64,000 nucleotides of DNA from Pseudomonas migulae (GCF_024169315.1 NZ_JALJWR010000001.1:4204501-4268500), one strand, 5' to 3'. Positions 17,648 through 27,658 are shown, counted from the first letter of the stretch. Numbers and translations: made by a program. Notes: generated by a model from the sequence alone, not told the origin.

Positions 17648-18285
17648 TGCAGACGGTCGCGGTTATCGATTACGGCATGGGCAACCTGCACTCGGTGGCC
17701 AAGGCCCTCGAGCACGTCGGTGCCGGTAAAGTACTGATCACCAGCGATGCCGACGTGATTCGCGAAGCCGACCGGGTGGTTTTTCCCGGCGTCGGCGCGA
17801 TTCGCGATTGCATGGCGGAGATCCGTCGCCTGGGCTTCGATTCGCTGGTGCGTGAAGTCAGCCAGGACCGTCCGTTCCTCGGCATCTGCGTCGGCATGCA
17901 AGCCTTGCTCGACAGCAGCGAAGAGAACGACGGCGTCGACTGTATCGGCCTGTTCCCGGGCGCGGTGAAATTCTTCGGCAAAGATCTGCATGAAGACGGC
18001 GAACACCTGAAAGTCCCGCACATGGGCTGGAACGAAGTGAAGCAGACGATCTCGCATCCGCTGTGGCACAACATTCCGGACCTGGCGCGTTTCTACTTCG
18101 TACACAGTTACTACATCGCTGCCGCCAATGTGCGGCACGTGGTGGGTGGCGGTCACTACGGTGTCGATTTCGCGGCGGCGCTGGCCGATGGCTCGCGGTT
18201 CGCCGTGCAATTCCACCCGGAGAAGAGCCATACCCATGGCCTGCAATTGCTGCAGAACTTCGCTGCGTGGGATGGTCGCTGGTAA
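17647..18285 (+). CDS. hisH: Imidazole glycerol phosphate synthase, glutaminase subunit
   Basis: This 212-residue class I glutamine amidotransferase supplies ammonia to HisF. The catalytic triad is visible as Cys81 in FLGICVGMQ and His190/Glu192 in VQFHPEKSH. The oxyanion strand region is [10 protein letters not shown]. It starts inside the hisB stop codon, so it is translationally coupled. Confidence 0.98.
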   Translation: MQTVAVIDYGMGNLHSVAKALEHVGAGKVLITSDADVIREADRVVFPGVGAIRDCMAEIRRLGFDSLVREVSQDRPFLGICVGMQALLDSSEENDGVDCIGLFPGAVKFFGKDLHEDGEHLKVPHMGWNEVKQTISHPLWHNIPDLARFYFVHSYYIAAANVRHVVGGGHYGVDFAAALADGSRFAVQFHPEKSHTHGLQLLQNFAAWDGRW

Positions 18286-18546
18286 ATGGCTGTCAAGAAA
18301 ACGAAGCCGCCGATCCTGACCCTCACTCCCGAGCAGGAGAACGAGGCCAATCTCAAGATCAAACGCTTCATGGAGGATCGCTTCGAACTGGACCTGGGTT
18401 CGTTCGAAGCGGCTGAAATCCTTGAGCTGTTTACCCGTGAAATTGCTCCGCACTATTACAACAGGGCGATTTTCGATGTGCAGACGCACCTCAAAGAGAG
18501 GTTCGAAAGCATCGAAAGCGACCTGTGGGCGCTCGAGAAAAACTGA
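18286..18546 (+). CDS. DUF2164 family protein
   Basis: This 86-residue protein begins immediately after the hisH stop. The conserved region FMEDRFELDLGSFEAAEILELFTREIAPHYYNRAIFD (residues about 28-64, given by its main motif) is typical of DUF2164. The predicted fold is helical and soluble. Its role is unknown. It sits inside the his operon between hisH and hisA, where PAO1-like genomes also tend to carry an extra small gene (recalled, not checked). Confidence 0.85.
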   Translation: MAVKKTKPPILTLTPEQENEANLKIKRFMEDRFELDLGSFEAAEILELFTREIAPHYYNRAIFDVQTHLKERFESIESDLWALEKN

Positions 18547-18588
18547 TTTTCGAGCGAAGCTGAACAATCGAATTTGAAGGTTTGCCAG

Positions 18589-19326
18589 ATGCTGATTATT
18601 CCCGCTATCGATCTTAAAGACGGTGCCTGTGTTCGTCTGCGCCAGGGCCGCATGGAAGATTCCACAGTGTTCTCCGATGACCCGGTGAGCATGGCTGCCA
18701 AGTGGGTGGAAGGCGGTTGCCGCCGTCTGCATCTGGTCGACCTGAACGGCGCCTTCGAAGGCCAGCCGGTCAACGGCGAAGTGGTCACCGCCATCGCCAA
18801 GCGCTACCCGAACCTGCCGATCCAGATCGGCGGCGGTATCCGCTCCCTGGAAACCATCGAGCACTACGTGAAAGCGGGCGTGAGCTACGTGATCATCGGC
18901 ACCAAAGCCGTGAAAGATCCGGCTTTCGTTGCTGAAGCCTGCCGCGCGTTCCCGGGCAAGGTGATCGTCGGCCTGGATGCCAAAGACGGTTTTGTCGCCA
19001 CCGACGGCTGGGCTGAAATCAGCACCGTGCAGGTCATCGACCTGGCCAAGCAGTTCGAAGCCGACGGCGTGTCCGCGATCGTTTATACCGACATCGCCAA
19101 AGACGGCATGATGCAAGGCTGCAACGTACCGTTCACTGCGGCGCTGGCCGCTGCCACGCGCATTCCGGTGATTGCGTCCGGCGGCATCCACAACCTCGGT
19201 GACATCAAGTCGCTGCTCGACGCCAAGGCGCCAGGCATCATCGGCGCGATCACCGGCCGGGCGATCTACGAAGGCACCCTCGACGTCGCTGAAGCGCAAG
19301 CTTTCTGCGATTCGTACAAAGGCTGA
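18589..19326 (+). CDS. hisA: ProFAR isomerase
   Basis: This 245-residue TIM-barrel enzyme catalyses the Amadori rearrangement that feeds His[13 protein letters not shown] carries catalytic Asp8, and the second acid is Asp130 in VGLDAKDG. The phosphate-binding loops are IGGGIRS and ASGGIHN. The ATG at 18589 with GAAGG upstream is chosen; a TTG at 18574 would add five residues. Confidence 0.98.
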   Translation: MLIIPAIDLKDGACVRLRQGRMEDSTVFSDDPVSMAAKWVEGGCRRLHLVDLNGAFEGQPVNGEVVTAIAKRYPNLPIQIGGGIRSLETIEHYVKAGVSYVIIGTKAVKDPAFVAEACRAFPGKVIVGLDAKDGFVATDGWAEISTVQVIDLAKQFEADGVSAIVYTDIAKDGMMQGCNVPFTAALAAATRIPVIASGGIHNLGDIKSLLDAKAPGIIGAITGRAIYEGTLDVAEAQAFCDSYKG

Positions 19327-19335
19327 GGACTGACC

Positions 19336-20106
19336 ATGGCGCTGGCCAAACGTATCATCCCTTGCCTGGACGTGGACAACGGCCGGGTGGTCAAGGGCGT
19401 CAAGTTCGAGAATATTCGCGACGCCGGTGACCCGGTGGAAATCGCCCGCCGTTACGACGAGCAAGGTGCCGACGAGATTACCTTTCTCGACATCACCGCC
19501 AGCGTCGACGGTCGCGACACCACGCTGCATACCGTCGAGCGCATGGCCAGCCAGGTGTTCATCCCGCTGACCGTGGGCGGCGGTGTGCGCACCGTGCAGG
19601 ACATTCGCAATCTGCTGAATGCCGGCGCGGACAAGGTCTCGATCAATACTGCTGCGGTGTTCAATCCGGAGTTCGTGGGCGAGGCCGCCCAGCATTTCGG
19701 TTCGCAGTGCATCGTCGTCGCCATCGACGCCAAGAAGGTCTCCGGCCCGGGCGAAACCCCGCGCTGGGAAATCTTCACCCACGGCGGTCGCAAACCGACC
19801 GGTCTCGATGCCGTCGAATGGGCGAAGAAAATGGAAGGCCTGGGTGCCGGCGAAATCCTGCTGACCAGCATGGATCAGGACGGCATGAAAAACGGCTTCG
19901 ACCTGGGCGTGACCCGCGCCATCAGCGATGCGTTGGGCATTCCGGTGATCGCGTCCGGCGGCGTCGGCAACCTGCAGCATCTGGCCGACGGCATTCTCGA
20001 GGGCCATGCCAGTGCAGTGTTGGCGGCGAGTATTTTCCACTTCGGCGAATACACCGTGCAGGAAGCCAAGGCCTACATGGCTCATCGCGGCATCGTGATG
20101 CGCTAA
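19336..20106 (+). CDS. hisF: Imidazole glycerol phosphate synthase, cyclase subunit
   Basis: This 256-residue TIM-barrel cyclase makes IGP and AICAR together with HisH. The catalytic acids are Asp12 in [10 protein letters not shown] and Asp131 in VVAIDAKKV. The phosphate-binding loops are VGGGVRT and ASGGVGN. It lies 9 nt after hisA and is the last gene of the cluster; no terminator is evident before the next gene. Confidence 0.98.
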   Translation: MALAKRIIPCLDVDNGRVVKGVKFENIRDAGDPVEIARRYDEQGADEITFLDITASVDGRDTTLHTVERMASQVFIPLTVGGGVRTVQDIRNLLNAGADKVSINTAAVFNPEFVGEAAQHFGSQCIVVAIDAKKVSGPGETPRWEIFTHGGRKPTGLDAVEWAKKMEGLGAGEILLTSMDQDGMKNGFDLGVTRAISDALGIPVIASGGVGNLQHLADGILEGHASAVLAASIFHFGEYTVQEAKAYMAHRGIVMR

Positions 20107-20184
20107 ACAAACCGATACAGGCCAGTGGACATCATGGCGGGCTCAGGGCACTCTTGGGTACGCCATGGATCTCGGTAGCCAGAC

Positions 20185-20940
20185 ATGCTCAAACGCCTTC
20201 TTCTTGCCTTCGCCAGCGCTTCTCTATTGCTCATCAATGGAGTGCACGCTGCAGAAAATCCTGACGCCGACCTTGTGTTGCTGACGGAAAACTTTCCGCC
20301 ATACAACATGGCCAAGAACGGCAAGAACTTTGCTCAGGACGAGAACATCAATGGCATCGCTGTGGATATCGTCCGCGAGATGTTCAAGCGCGCCAATATT
20401 ACCTACAGCCTGACGCTACGTTTCCCTTGGGAGCGAATCTACAAACTCGCCCTCGAGAAACCAGGGTATGGCGTGTTCGTGATGGCGCGGTTGCCGGATC
20501 GCGAAAAGCTCTTCAAGTGGGTCGGCCCGATCGGCCCGGATGACTGGATCATGCTGGCCAAGGCGGACAGCAAGATCAGCCTGGAAACACTGGAAGATGC
20601 GCGCAAATACAAGATCGGTGCGTACAAGGGCGATGCGATTGCCGAGACGCTGGCCAAGCAAGGGTTAAAGCCGATTGTGGTGCTGCGCGATCAGGACAAT
20701 GCGAAGAAACTGACTAGCGGACAAATCGACTTGTGGGCCACGGGTGATCCGGCCGGGCGTTACCTGGCTCGACAGGACGGCGTGACCGGGCTCAAGACGG
20801 TACTGCGCTTCAACAGCGCCGAGTTGTATCTGGCGCTGAACAAAAATGTGCCGGATGAGGTAGTGGCAAAGCTCCAGGCAGCGCTGGATCAGCTGCGCAA
20901 GCAAGGCGTGGTGGACGAGATCATGGCGCGGTACCTCTGA
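20185..20940 (+). CDS. Orphan periplasmic solute-binding protein (SBP_bac_3 type)
   Basis: This 251-residue protein has a signal peptide ending HAAEN. The early block LVLLTENFPPYNMAK and VDIVREMFKRANITYSLTLRFPWERIY (cited by its parts, about 30-95) identify the amino-acid-binding fold. The second lobe begins KYKIGAYKGDAIAE. The set resembles Pseudomonas binding proteins that lack ABC partners, and none lies next to it. It may serve a distant transporter or a sensor. It lies 78 nt after hisF on the same strand and may be cotranscribed. Confidence 0.85.
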   Translation: MLKRLLLAFASASLLLINGVHAAENPDADLVLLTENFPPYNMAKNGKNFAQDENINGIAVDIVREMFKRANITYSLTLRFPWERIYKLALEKPGYGVFVMARLPDREKLFKWVGPIGPDDWIMLAKADSKISLETLEDARKYKIGAYKGDAIAETLAKQGLKPIVVLRDQDNAKKLTSGQIDLWATGDPAGRYLARQDGVTGLKTVLRFNSAELYLALNKNVPDEVVAKLQAALDQLRKQGVVDEIMARYL

Positions 20941-20973
20941 ATCCAAACGCCGAACCTGACCCAACACAAAAAC

Positions 20974-21063
20974 TGTGGGAGCGGGCTTGCTCGCGAATGC
21001 GGTGTATCAGTCAGCATTAATGTCGACTGACACACCCTCTTCGCGAGCAAGCCCGCTCCCACA
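20974..21063. repeat. REPIN (GGGAGCGG type, inward)
   Basis: TGTGGGAGCGGGCTTGCTCG at the left and its complement at the right enclose a spacer containing CAGTCA...TGACTGAC-type inverted sequence. It lies between two convergent genes and could act as a terminator. Confidence 0.93.
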
Positions 21064-21084
21064 ATGGTGTTGTGGTGTGGCGGA

Positions 21085-21852
21085 TTAGCGGTACACCCCA
21101 TCCTTGCCATGCGCAGCCGTTGCCCGATTGCTGCGTACGCTGATCATCTGTTTGATATCGATCCACTCGATTCCCTGAGCCTTGAGTTTCGGCAGTTCAC
21201 GCTCCAGCACCGCCAATGTCTGCGGATACGGATGCCCGATCATCACCGCCGAACCCTGCTTGTGCGCCAGGCTGATCGCGGTCTGCAGCTGGGTAAAGAT
21301 CGCCGCTTCCGTGCGCTCATCATCCAGAAACACATCCCGCGAGACACTCGCCAACCCGATCTTCTGTGCCTCGGCCGCCGCGACGGTTTGCGCGCTGGTG
21401 CGACTGTCGAGGAAGAACTTGTGCCGCCGCTGCAAATCCGCCATCAACCAGGCCATGGCGGCGGGTCGAGCGGTCATCCGACTGCCCATGTGATTGTTGA
21501 TGCCCGCGGTGTAAGGCACGACCTTGAACGCCGCATTCAGGCGTTTTTCGAGTTCCTCGATAGGCAGGTCAGGATGCCAGGCGAACGGCCCGGTGGCCGG
21601 GTCCATGGGCATGTGCAGGATCACGACCTTGCCGGCGCGATGGGCTTCGCGGGCAAATTCGGTGGCGTGGGGTGTGTCGGGCATGATCGCCGTGGTCACC
21701 GGGCCCGGCAGGGCCAGCACGCGGCGATCCCGGGGCAGGTTCTGCCCCAGGTCATCGATGATCAGGGTGATGTAGGCCTTTTGAGGGGCTGGCGCCGCAT
21801 GAGCAACGCCCGCCAGACAACACAACAGGCCGAGGAGTAACCGCAGGCGCAT
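21085..21852 (-). CDS. Divergent polysaccharide deacetylase family protein (YibQ-like)
   Basis: This 255-residue protein has a signal peptide ending AHAAP. The NodB-related core shows YITLIIDDLGQN, VILHMPMDP and INNHMGSRMTARP, where the Asp and His-x3-x-type metal ligands of the divergent family appear. The later block VGLASVSRDVFLDDERTEAAI is typical of YibQ. It acts in the periplasm on an unknown glycan. It starts 1 nt after the ctpA stop, and the envC-like, ctpA, deacetylase order is a conserved cell-wall cluster. Confidence 0.88.
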   Translation of the reverse strand: MRLRLLLGLLCCLAGVAHAAPAPQKAYITLIIDDLGQNLPRDRRVLALPGPVTTAIMPDTPHATEFAREAHRAGKVVILHMPMDPATGPFAWHPDLPIEELEKRLNAAFKVVPYTAGINNHMGSRMTARPAAMAWLMADLQRRHKFFLDSRTSAQTVAAAEAQKIGLASVSRDVFLDDERTEAAIFTQLQTAISLAHKQGSAVMIGHPYPQTLAVLERELPKLKAQGIEWIDIKQMISVRSNRATAAHGKDGVYR

Positions 21853-21853
21853 C

Positions 21854-23173
21854 TCAGCGGCCGGAGGTGATGCTCAACCCTTTGAGCAGGCTCAGGGCCT
21901 GGGCCAACTGGTAATCATCATCCTGCGGCATCGCCTTGGCCTTGCCAGCGGAGCCGGTCGGTTTGTCGGCGCCGCCGTTGCCATTGCCCAGGTGACCTTG
22001 CAGATCGGCTTCCTTGAAGTATTCGCCGTCCTGCTCGCTGGTGATCTTGGCCTTGCGTACTTCGATGTCCGGGACGATGCCCTGGGCCTGGATCGAGCGA
22101 CCGTTCGGCGTGTAGTACAGCGCCGTGGTGATCTTCAGTGCGCGTTCGTTGTTCAGCGGCAATACGGTTTGCACCGAGCCTTTGCCGAAACTGGTAGTGC
22201 CCATGACCACTGCGCGTTTCTGGTCCTGCAGGGCGCCGGCGACGATTTCCGAAGCCGAGGCGCTGCCGCCGTTGATCAGCGCGACCATTGGCACGGCTTC
22301 GCTTTCGTCCTTGCCGGTGGCGGAGAAGCGCAACTCGGAGTTGGCGATGCGGCCCTTGGTGTAAACGATCAGGCCCTTGGTGATGAAGTGGTCGACCACT
22401 TCCACCGCCGCTTGCAGCACGCCGCCCGGGTTGTTCCGCAGGTCGAGAATGATGCCGTTGAGCTTCTTGCCGTTGTCCTTGCGCAACTTGGCCAAGGCCT
22501 TGGAGACTTCGTCGCCGGTCTTGACCTGGAACTGGGTGATGCGGATGTAGCCGTAACCCGACTCCAGCAGCTGCGCCTTCACGCTCTTCACCTGAATGAT
22601 GGCGCGGGCCAGGGTCACGTCGAACGGCGTGCCGCCATCGCGCACCAGGGTCAGGGTGATTTTCTGGCCGATCTTGCCGCGCATCTTGTCCACGGCTTCG
22701 GTCATGCTCTGGCCGCGAGTCGGCTGGCCGTTGATCTTGACGATGAAGTCGCCGGCCTGAATGCCAGCCTTGGAGGCCGGGGTGTCATCGATGGGCGAAA
22801 CCACCTTGATGAAGCCGTCTTCGGCACCAACTTCGATGCCCAGACCGCCGAATTCGCCGCTGGTGCTTTCCTGCAGCTCGGCAAAGTCTTCAGGGCCCAG
22901 GTAGGCGGAGTGCGGGTCGAGGTTGCTGAGCATGCCCTTGATCGCGTTTTCCAGCAGGGTCTTGTCGTCCACCGGCTCGACATAGGCTGCCTTGATCCGA
23001 TCCATGACCTCGGCAAAGGTGCGCAACTCTTCCAGCGGCAACGGCGCCTTGGTGGTCGCGGCAGTGCCCGCAGGCGCGACCGCCGGAGCCGGTTGAGCAG
23101 CGAACGCCAGAGGCGCGCCGATCACCAGGGCGATCGTCAGGGCCAGCGAGGTAAGACGGGACAAATGCAGCAT
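21854..23173 (-). CDS. ctpA: Carboxy-terminal processing protease (S41 family)
   Basis: This 439-residue periplasmic protease has a signal peptide (1-26), a PDZ domain (about 108-190, GGLGIEVGAEDGFIKVVSPI) and the S41 core. The catalytic Ser is in GGSASASE (residues 302-309) and the Lys is Lys331 in FGKGSVQT. In P. aeruginosa the PA5134 protease CtpA works with the lipoprotein LbcA to degrade cell-wall cross-link hydrolases; this is the likely orthologue by sequence and position. It lies 34 nt downstream of the EnvC-like gene. Confidence 0.95.
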   Translation of the reverse strand: MLHLSRLTSLALTIALVIGAPLAFAAQPAPAVAPAGTAATTKAPLPLEELRTFAEVMDRIKAAYVEPVDDKTLLENAIKGMLSNLDPHSAYLGPEDFAELQESTSGEFGGLGIEVGAEDGFIKVVSPIDDTPASKAGIQAGDFIVKINGQPTRGQSMTEAVDKMRGKIGQKITLTLVRDGGTPFDVTLARAIIQVKSVKAQLLESGYGYIRITQFQVKTGDEVSKALAKLRKDNGKKLNGIILDLRNNPGGVLQAAVEVVDHFITKGLIVYTKGRIANSELRFSATGKDESEAVPMVALINGGSASASEIVAGALQDQKRAVVMGTTSFGKGSVQTVLPLNNERALKITTALYYTPNGRSIQAQGIVPDIEVRKAKITSEQDGEYFKEADLQGHLGNGNGGADKPTGSAGKAKAMPQDDDYQLAQALSLLKGLSITSGR

Positions 23174-23207
23174 GTCGAACGAACTCCTAATGTAGGTGAC
23201 TCAACGC

Positions 23208-24506
23208 CTATCCTTGCGCGCGGCACCATTGCGCCGGATCACTCGGGTGACCCTGCTGACGAATAGCGAAATACAGCGCTGGTGTGTCCTGCCCGCCACT
23301 GTTACCGACAGTGGAGATGGACTCACCGGCTTTTACCACGTCACCCGCAGACTTGAGCAGCGTCTGGTTGTGACCGTAAAGACTCAAAAAACCGTTGCCG
23401 TGGTCGAGGATCACCAGCAGCCCCGCACCGCGCAACCAGTCGGCAAACACCACGCGGCCGCCATGCACAGCGTGCACCTGGCTGCCGGCGGAGGCGCTGA
23501 TCATCACGCCGTCCCACTTGGTCCGGGTGTCGTCGCCACGGGATTCGCCAAAGCGTGCCAGCAGTCGACCATCAACCGGCCACGGAAGTTTTCCCCGGCT
23601 TGAAGCAAAGGGGCCGCCAAACGTCTCGCCTGAGCTTGATACCAGGGCGCCGGGTGTCGATTTAACGGGTTTGCGTGGGGCGTCAGTGGCGTCTGCGTCT
23701 GCGGCAGCCTGAGCCTCACGTAAACGCTTTTTTTCGGCTTCCTGCTGGGCGATCAGCGCTTTTTGCCGCGCTTCTTCTGCCTCACGAGCCTGGCGGGCCA
23801 GGGTTTCTTCGATGGTTTTAAGGACTTTAGACAGGTCCGCCTGATCCTGCTCGCGGGCGGCCAGCTTCTGGTCGCGAGCCTTTACGTCGTCGCTCAGCTT
23901 GGCGAGGACTTGCTGGCGTTCCTGTCGGACTTTGTCGAGTTCGTCACGCTGGCTGTCGAGGCTGCTCTTCTGCACCAGCAATTGCGCTTGTTGCAGGGCG
24001 ATGTCTTTTTCGACGTTGGCCAGTTGGCGCAGGGTTTCGTTGAAATTCTTCAACTGCTCCAGGCGAGCCTGGCTCAGGTAATCGTAATAGGTGAGGGTGC
24101 GGGCGAATTTTTCCGGATTCTGCTGGTTGAGCAACAGTTTCAAGTACTCCTGACGGCCGTTCTGATAGGCCGCGCGGGCCTGGATGGCGATCAGTCGTTG
24201 CTGTTCAATGCGCGCGCTCTGGAGTTTTTTTTTCTCACCATCGAGTCGCTGCAGCTCGGATTCGCTTTTCTTCAGCTCTTTTTGCAGGGCTTCGACCTGC
24301 TTCTCGAGCTTGCCCATCTCGGTCTCGGTGCCCTTGAGGTCTTTCTGCACACCGGATTTTTCTTCCTGGAGCTTGCCCAGCAGTTTTTTCAGCTCTGCAA
24401 TGTCCTGACGCGTGGCGTCCAACTGTTGTTGGGTTTGCGCGCGCTCGTCAGCAAAGGCCGGTTGGAGCAGGCAAGTCAGAGCAAGGGCTATCAGGACGCG
24501 AAGCAT
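23208..24506 (-). CDS. EnvC-like murein hydrolase activator (degenerate LytM domain)
   Basis: This 432-residue periplasmic protein has a signal peptide ending PAFAD and a long coiled coil (about 25-250, rich in Q, E, K and L). The C-terminal LytM/M23 domain (about 310-430) includes VHAVHGGRVVFADWLRGAG and LSLYGHNQTLL. The first zinc-ligand motif H-x3-D is replaced by WDGVMIS, so the domain should not be catalytic. This fits amidase activators such as EnvC. The ATG at 24506 follows no strong ribosome-binding site, and an in-frame GTG 15 nt upstream is an alternative. Confidence 0.88.
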   Translation of the reverse strand: MLRVLIALALTCLLQPAFADERAQTQQQLDATRQDIAELKKLLGKLQEEKSGVQKDLKGTETEMGKLEKQVEALQKELKKSESELQRLDGEKKKLQSARIEQQRLIAIQARAAYQNGRQEYLKLLLNQQNPEKFARTLTYYDYLSQARLEQLKNFNETLRQLANVEKDIALQQAQLLVQKSSLDSQRDELDKVRQERQQVLAKLSDDVKARDQKLAAREQDQADLSKVLKTIEETLARQAREAEEARQKALIAQQEAEKKRLREAQAAADADATDAPRKPVKSTPGALVSSSGETFGGPFASSRGKLPWPVDGRLLARFGESRGDDTRTKWDGVMISASAGSQVHAVHGGRVVFADWLRGAGLLVILDHGNGFLSLYGHNQTLLKSAGDVVKAGESISTVGNSGGQDTPALYFAIRQQGHPSDPAQWCRAQG

Positions 24507-24630
24507 AGAGGCGGGCGACACCAGGGAAAGGGACGGCCTAGTATGCCCGCCATGAGCTGCAAAAAAAACGCCCATTTCGGACTGTGTGATAACTGGAGCA
24601 GTGTTGCATCCAAAAACACCCCAAAACCAA

Positions 24631-24720
24631 TGTGGGAGCGGGCTTGCTCGCGAATGCGGTGTATCAGTCAACGTTGATGTCGACTGACACACCGCATTCG
24701 CGAGCAAGCCCGCTCCCACA
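24631..24720. repeat. REPIN (GGGAGCGG type, inward)
   Basis: The two REP arms are perfect complements, and the spacer GTATCAGTCAACGTTGATGT plus CGACTGACAC matches the spacer at 20974-21063 almost base for base. Confidence 0.95.
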
Positions 24721-24745
24721 GGGTTTACGGCGCTTTTAAGACTGG

Positions 24746-26275
24746 TTACACCAGAATGGAGGTTCCGGTCATTTCCGCCGGTTTCTCAAGCCCCATCAGC
24801 ATCAACATGGTCGGTGCCACATCCGCGAGCACGCCGCCATCGCGCACCTTGAAGTCACGCTTGCCGACATAGATGAACGGCACCGGCTCGGTGGTGTGTG
24901 CGGTGTGCGCCTGACCGGTGGATTCATCGGACATTTGCTCGACGTTGCCGTGGTCAGCGGTGATCAGCGCTTCGCCGCCGACTTTTTCCAGCGCTTCGAC
25001 GATGCGGCCGACGCACAGGTCCAGGCATTCCACGGCTTTCACCGCCGCATCGAACACACCGCTGTGGCCGACCATGTCGCCGTTGGCGTAGTTGACCACG
25101 ATCACGTCGTAACGCTGGTTTTCGATGGCGTCGACGATGCGGTCGGTGACTTCCGGCGCGCTCATCTCTGGCTGCAAGTCATAGGTAGCGACCTTCGGCG
25201 ACGGGATCAGGATGCGTTCTTCGCCCGGGAACGGTTCTTCACGACCGCCGGAGAAGAAGAAGGTCACGTGGGCGTACTTCTCGGTTTCGGCGATGCGCAG
25301 CTGGGTCTTGCCGTTTTTCGCCAGGTAGTCACCCAGCACGTTGTCCAGGCTGCCGGCGGCGAAAGCCGATGGCGCAGGAATGCTGGCGGCGTATTGGGTC
25401 AGCATGACGAAACCGGCCAGTTTTGGCTGGCGCGTACGTTCGAATTCCTTGAAACCGTCTTCGACGAATACGCGGGTCAGTTCGCGGGCGCGGTCGGCGC
25501 GGAAGTTCATGAACACCACGGCGTCGCCGTCTTCGACTTTCACCGGCTCACCGATGGAGGTGGCTTTGACGAATTCGTCGCTCTCGCCACGTTCGTACGC
25601 CGCTTGCAGACCTTCCTGTGCGGTGGCGGCGTTGAATTCGCCGTTGCCATCGACGATCAGGTTGTAGGCCTGGGACACGCGATCCCAGCGGTTGTCGCGG
25701 TCCATGGCGAAGTATCGGCCGATAATGCTGGCGATCCGGCCTTTGCCCAGGGCCTGGAAAGTCGCGTCGAGCAGTTCGATGGACGACTGAGCGCTTTTCG
25801 GCGGCGTGTCACGGCCATCGAGGAAGGCGTGCAGGTAGATTTTTTCGGCGCCGCGCTTGTAGGCCAGTTCAGCCATGGCGATCAGGTGATCCTGGTGGCT
25901 GTGAACCCCGCCATCGGACAGCAGGCCCATGAAGTGCACGGCTTTGCCGGCAGCCACGGCCTTGTCCACAGCGGCGCAGATGGTCGGGTTTTCGAAAAAC
26001 TCGCCGTCGCGGATCGATTTGGTCACGCGCGTAAAGTCCTGATACACAACGCGGCCGGCACCGAGGTTCATGTGGCCGACTTCGGAGTTGCCCATCTGGC
26101 CATCCGGCAGGCCGACGTCCATGCCGCTGCCCGAGATCAGACCGTTCGGCACGGTGGCCCACAAACGGTCCAGTACGGGCTTCTTCGCCGCAAACACGGC
26201 GTTGGACTCAGGGCTGTCACTGTGACCGAAGCCGTCGAGAATAATCAGGACCAAAGGTTTAGGCGTGGTAGTCAT
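24746..26275 (-). CDS. gpmI: 2,3-bisphosphoglycerate-independent phosphoglycerate mutase
   Basis: This 509-residue, two-domain metalloenzyme interconverts 3- and 2-phosphoglycerate. The phosphatase-domain opening [13 protein letters not shown] holds the metal-binding Asp. Ser64 in [11 protein letters not shown] is the phosphoserine intermediate site. The transferase part includes [12 protein letters not shown] and [24 protein letters not shown] and [11 protein letters not shown] supply the remaining metal ligands. The ATG at 26275 is preferred over the GTG at 26284. It is monocistronic and divergent from the rhodanese gene. Confidence 0.97.
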   Translation of the reverse strand: MTTTPKPLVLIILDGFGHSDSPESNAVFAAKKPVLDRLWATVPNGLISGSGMDVGLPDGQMGNSEVGHMNLGAGRVVYQDFTRVTKSIRDGEFFENPTICAAVDKAVAAGKAVHFMGLLSDGGVHSHQDHLIAMAELAYKRGAEKIYLHAFLDGRDTPPKSAQSSIELLDATFQALGKGRIASIIGRYFAMDRDNRWDRVSQAYNLIVDGNGEFNAATAQEGLQAAYERGESDEFVKATSIGEPVKVEDGDAVVFMNFRADRARELTRVFVEDGFKEFERTRQPKLAGFVMLTQYAASIPAPSAFAAGSLDNVLGDYLAKNGKTQLRIAETEKYAHVTFFFSGGREEPFPGEERILIPSPKVATYDLQPEMSAPEVTDRIVDAIENQRYDVIVVNYANGDMVGHSGVFDAAVKAVECLDLCVGRIVEALEKVGGEALITADHGNVEQMSDESTGQAHTAHTTEPVPFIYVGKRDFKVRDGGVLADVAPTMLMLMGLEKPAEMTGTSILV

Positions 26276-26367
26276 GGATTCCACTCGTGGCTGAGTTAAA
26301 AGAGGGCAATGGAAAAGGGAGTGGCAGTTTAAAGCGAAGTTCCGACGGCGTCACCGCCGGACGGGGT

Positions 26368-26395
26368 TTGGCCCACCATAGTGGCTGTGTATACT
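26368..26395 (+). promoter_or_regulatory. Likely sigma-70 promoter of the rhodanese-grxC-secB unit
   Basis: TTGGCC (26368-26373), a 16-bp spacer and TATACT (26390-26395) lie 34 nt before the rhodanese ATG. Confidence 0.5.
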
Positions 26396-26428
26396 GGCCG
26401 ACATTTTAACGCCCTGGAACCTCCTTCG

Positions 26429-26842
26429 ATGGTTGCTCACCTGATTGAATTTGCCACTAACCACTATCTGCTCGTCGGTATCTTCGTCGTACTGCTGGCG
26501 TTGCTGATCGCCTATCAGATGCAAGGCGGCGGCCGCAGCCTGAGCACCGGTGAACTGACCGGCCTGGTCAACAAGGACGCGGGCGTTGTGATCGACATTC
26601 GTCCGGTCAAGGATTTCGCCGCCGGTCACATTGTTGGCGCGTTGAACATTCCTCACGACAAACTGGCCGCTCGCGTCGCCGAACTGGAAAAGCACAAGGC
26701 CAAGACCATCATTCTGGTCGACGCCATGGGCCAGACCGCCGGCACGCATGCCCGCGAACTGATGAAGTCCGGCTTCACCGCCGCCAAGCTGTCCGGCGGT
26801 ATTTCCAGCTGGAAAGGCGACAACCTGCCGCTGGTGAAGTGA
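26429..26842 (+). CDS. Membrane-anchored rhodanese-like domain protein
   Basis: This 137-residue protein has an N-terminal TM segment (about 9-29, YLLVGIFVVLLALLIAYQM) and a single rhodanese domain (about 38-135) with VIDIRPVKDFAAGHIVGALNIP and LSGGISSWKGDNLP. The position where a rhodanese has its catalytic Cys reads IILVDAMGQTAG and contains no Cys, so classical sulfur transfer is unlikely. The gene lies 1 nt upstream of grxC, in the rhodanese-grxC-secB order found in many gammaproteobacteria. The start at 26429 agrees with the TM segment; the frame extends to 26381. Confidence 0.85.
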   Translation: MVAHLIEFATNHYLLVGIFVVLLALLIAYQMQGGGRSLSTGELTGLVNKDAGVVIDIRPVKDFAAGHIVGALNIPHDKLAARVAELEKHKAKTIILVDAMGQTAGTHARELMKSGFTAAKLSGGISSWKGDNLPLVK

Positions 26843-26843
26843 T

Positions 26844-27098
26844 ATGAGCAACGTCGTCGTCTATTCCAGCGATTACTGCCCCTACTGCTCGCGAGCCAAG
26901 TACCTGCTCGAGAACAAAGGCGTGGCCTTCGAAGAGATCAAGGTCGATGGCAAGCCGCAGGTGCGCGCCGCCATGGCCCAGAAGGCCGGACGTACGTCCG
27001 TGCCGCAGATCTGGATCGGTGAGCGCCACATTGGCGGCTGTGATGATTTGTTTGCCCTTGAGCGCGCCGGCAAGCTCGACGCCATGCTCAAGGCCTGA
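26844..27098 (+). CDS. grxC: Glutaredoxin 3
   Basis: This 84-residue dithiol glutaredoxin has the CPYC active site at residues 12-15 ([14 protein letters not shown]), the cis-Pro loop TSVPQIWI and the GSH-binding GGCDDLFAL block. It reduces protein and mixed disulfides with glutathione in the cytoplasm. It lies between the rhodanese-like gene and secB. Confidence 0.97.
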   Translation: MSNVVVYSSDYCPYCSRAKYLLENKGVAFEEIKVDGKPQVRAAMAQKAGRTSVPQIWIGERHIGGCDDLFALERAGKLDAMLKA

Positions 27099-27139
27099 AT
27101 GCCTTCCCTATAAGACCCCAAGATCAGAAAGGATCTGAG

Positions 27140-27631
27140 ATGACTGACCAACAGAACACTGCAGCCAGCGAAGAAGACACCGCACCGCAATTCTCCTTGC
27201 AGCGCATCTACGTACGTGACTTGTCGTTCGAAGCCCCGAAAAGCCCGGCAATCTTCCGCCAGCAGTGGGAACCGAGCGTCGGTCTGGATCTGAACACCCG
27301 TCAAAAGGCCCTGGAAGGCGATTTCCACGAGGTCGTACTGACCTTGTCGGTTACCGTGAAGAACGGTGAAAACGGCGAAGTGGCGTTCATCGCTGAAGTG
27401 CAGCAGGCCGGGATCTTCCTGATCAAGAACCTGGACGACGCTTCGATGAGCCATACCCTCGGCGCGTTCTGCCCGAACATCCTGTTCCCGTACGCTCGCG
27501 AAACCCTGGACAGCCTGGTGACCCGCGGTTCGTTCCCGGCCCTGATGCTGGCTCCGGTGAACTTCGATGCGCTGTACGCGCAAGAACTGCAACGCATGCA
27601 GGCTGCGGGCGAGACTCCGACCGTTCAGTAA
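27140..27631 (+). CDS. secB: Protein-export chaperone SecB
   Basis: This 163-residue protein forms the SecB tetramer that holds preproteins unfolded for SecA. The blocks [19 protein letters not shown] and VFNIE-like [19 protein letters not shown] are visible. [17 protein letters not shown] and [16 protein letters not shown] are highly conserved. A ribosome-binding site AGAAAGGA precedes the ATG. It is the last gene of its unit; a REPIN follows. Confidence 0.98.
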   Translation: MTDQQNTAASEEDTAPQFSLQRIYVRDLSFEAPKSPAIFRQQWEPSVGLDLNTRQKALEGDFHEVVLTLSVTVKNGENGEVAFIAEVQQAGIFLIKNLDDASMSHTLGAFCPNILFPYARETLDSLVTRGSFPALMLAPVNFDALYAQELQRMQAAGETPTVQ

Positions 27632-27658
27632 ACGGTCTGAGCGTCGAAGCAAGTCCAA

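Noticed and set aside
17617..20085. Very long (822-codon) open frame antisense to hisH-hisA-hisF
   Set aside because: The + strand genes are certain, and the composition is the usual high-GC antisense shadow with no recognisable domain.
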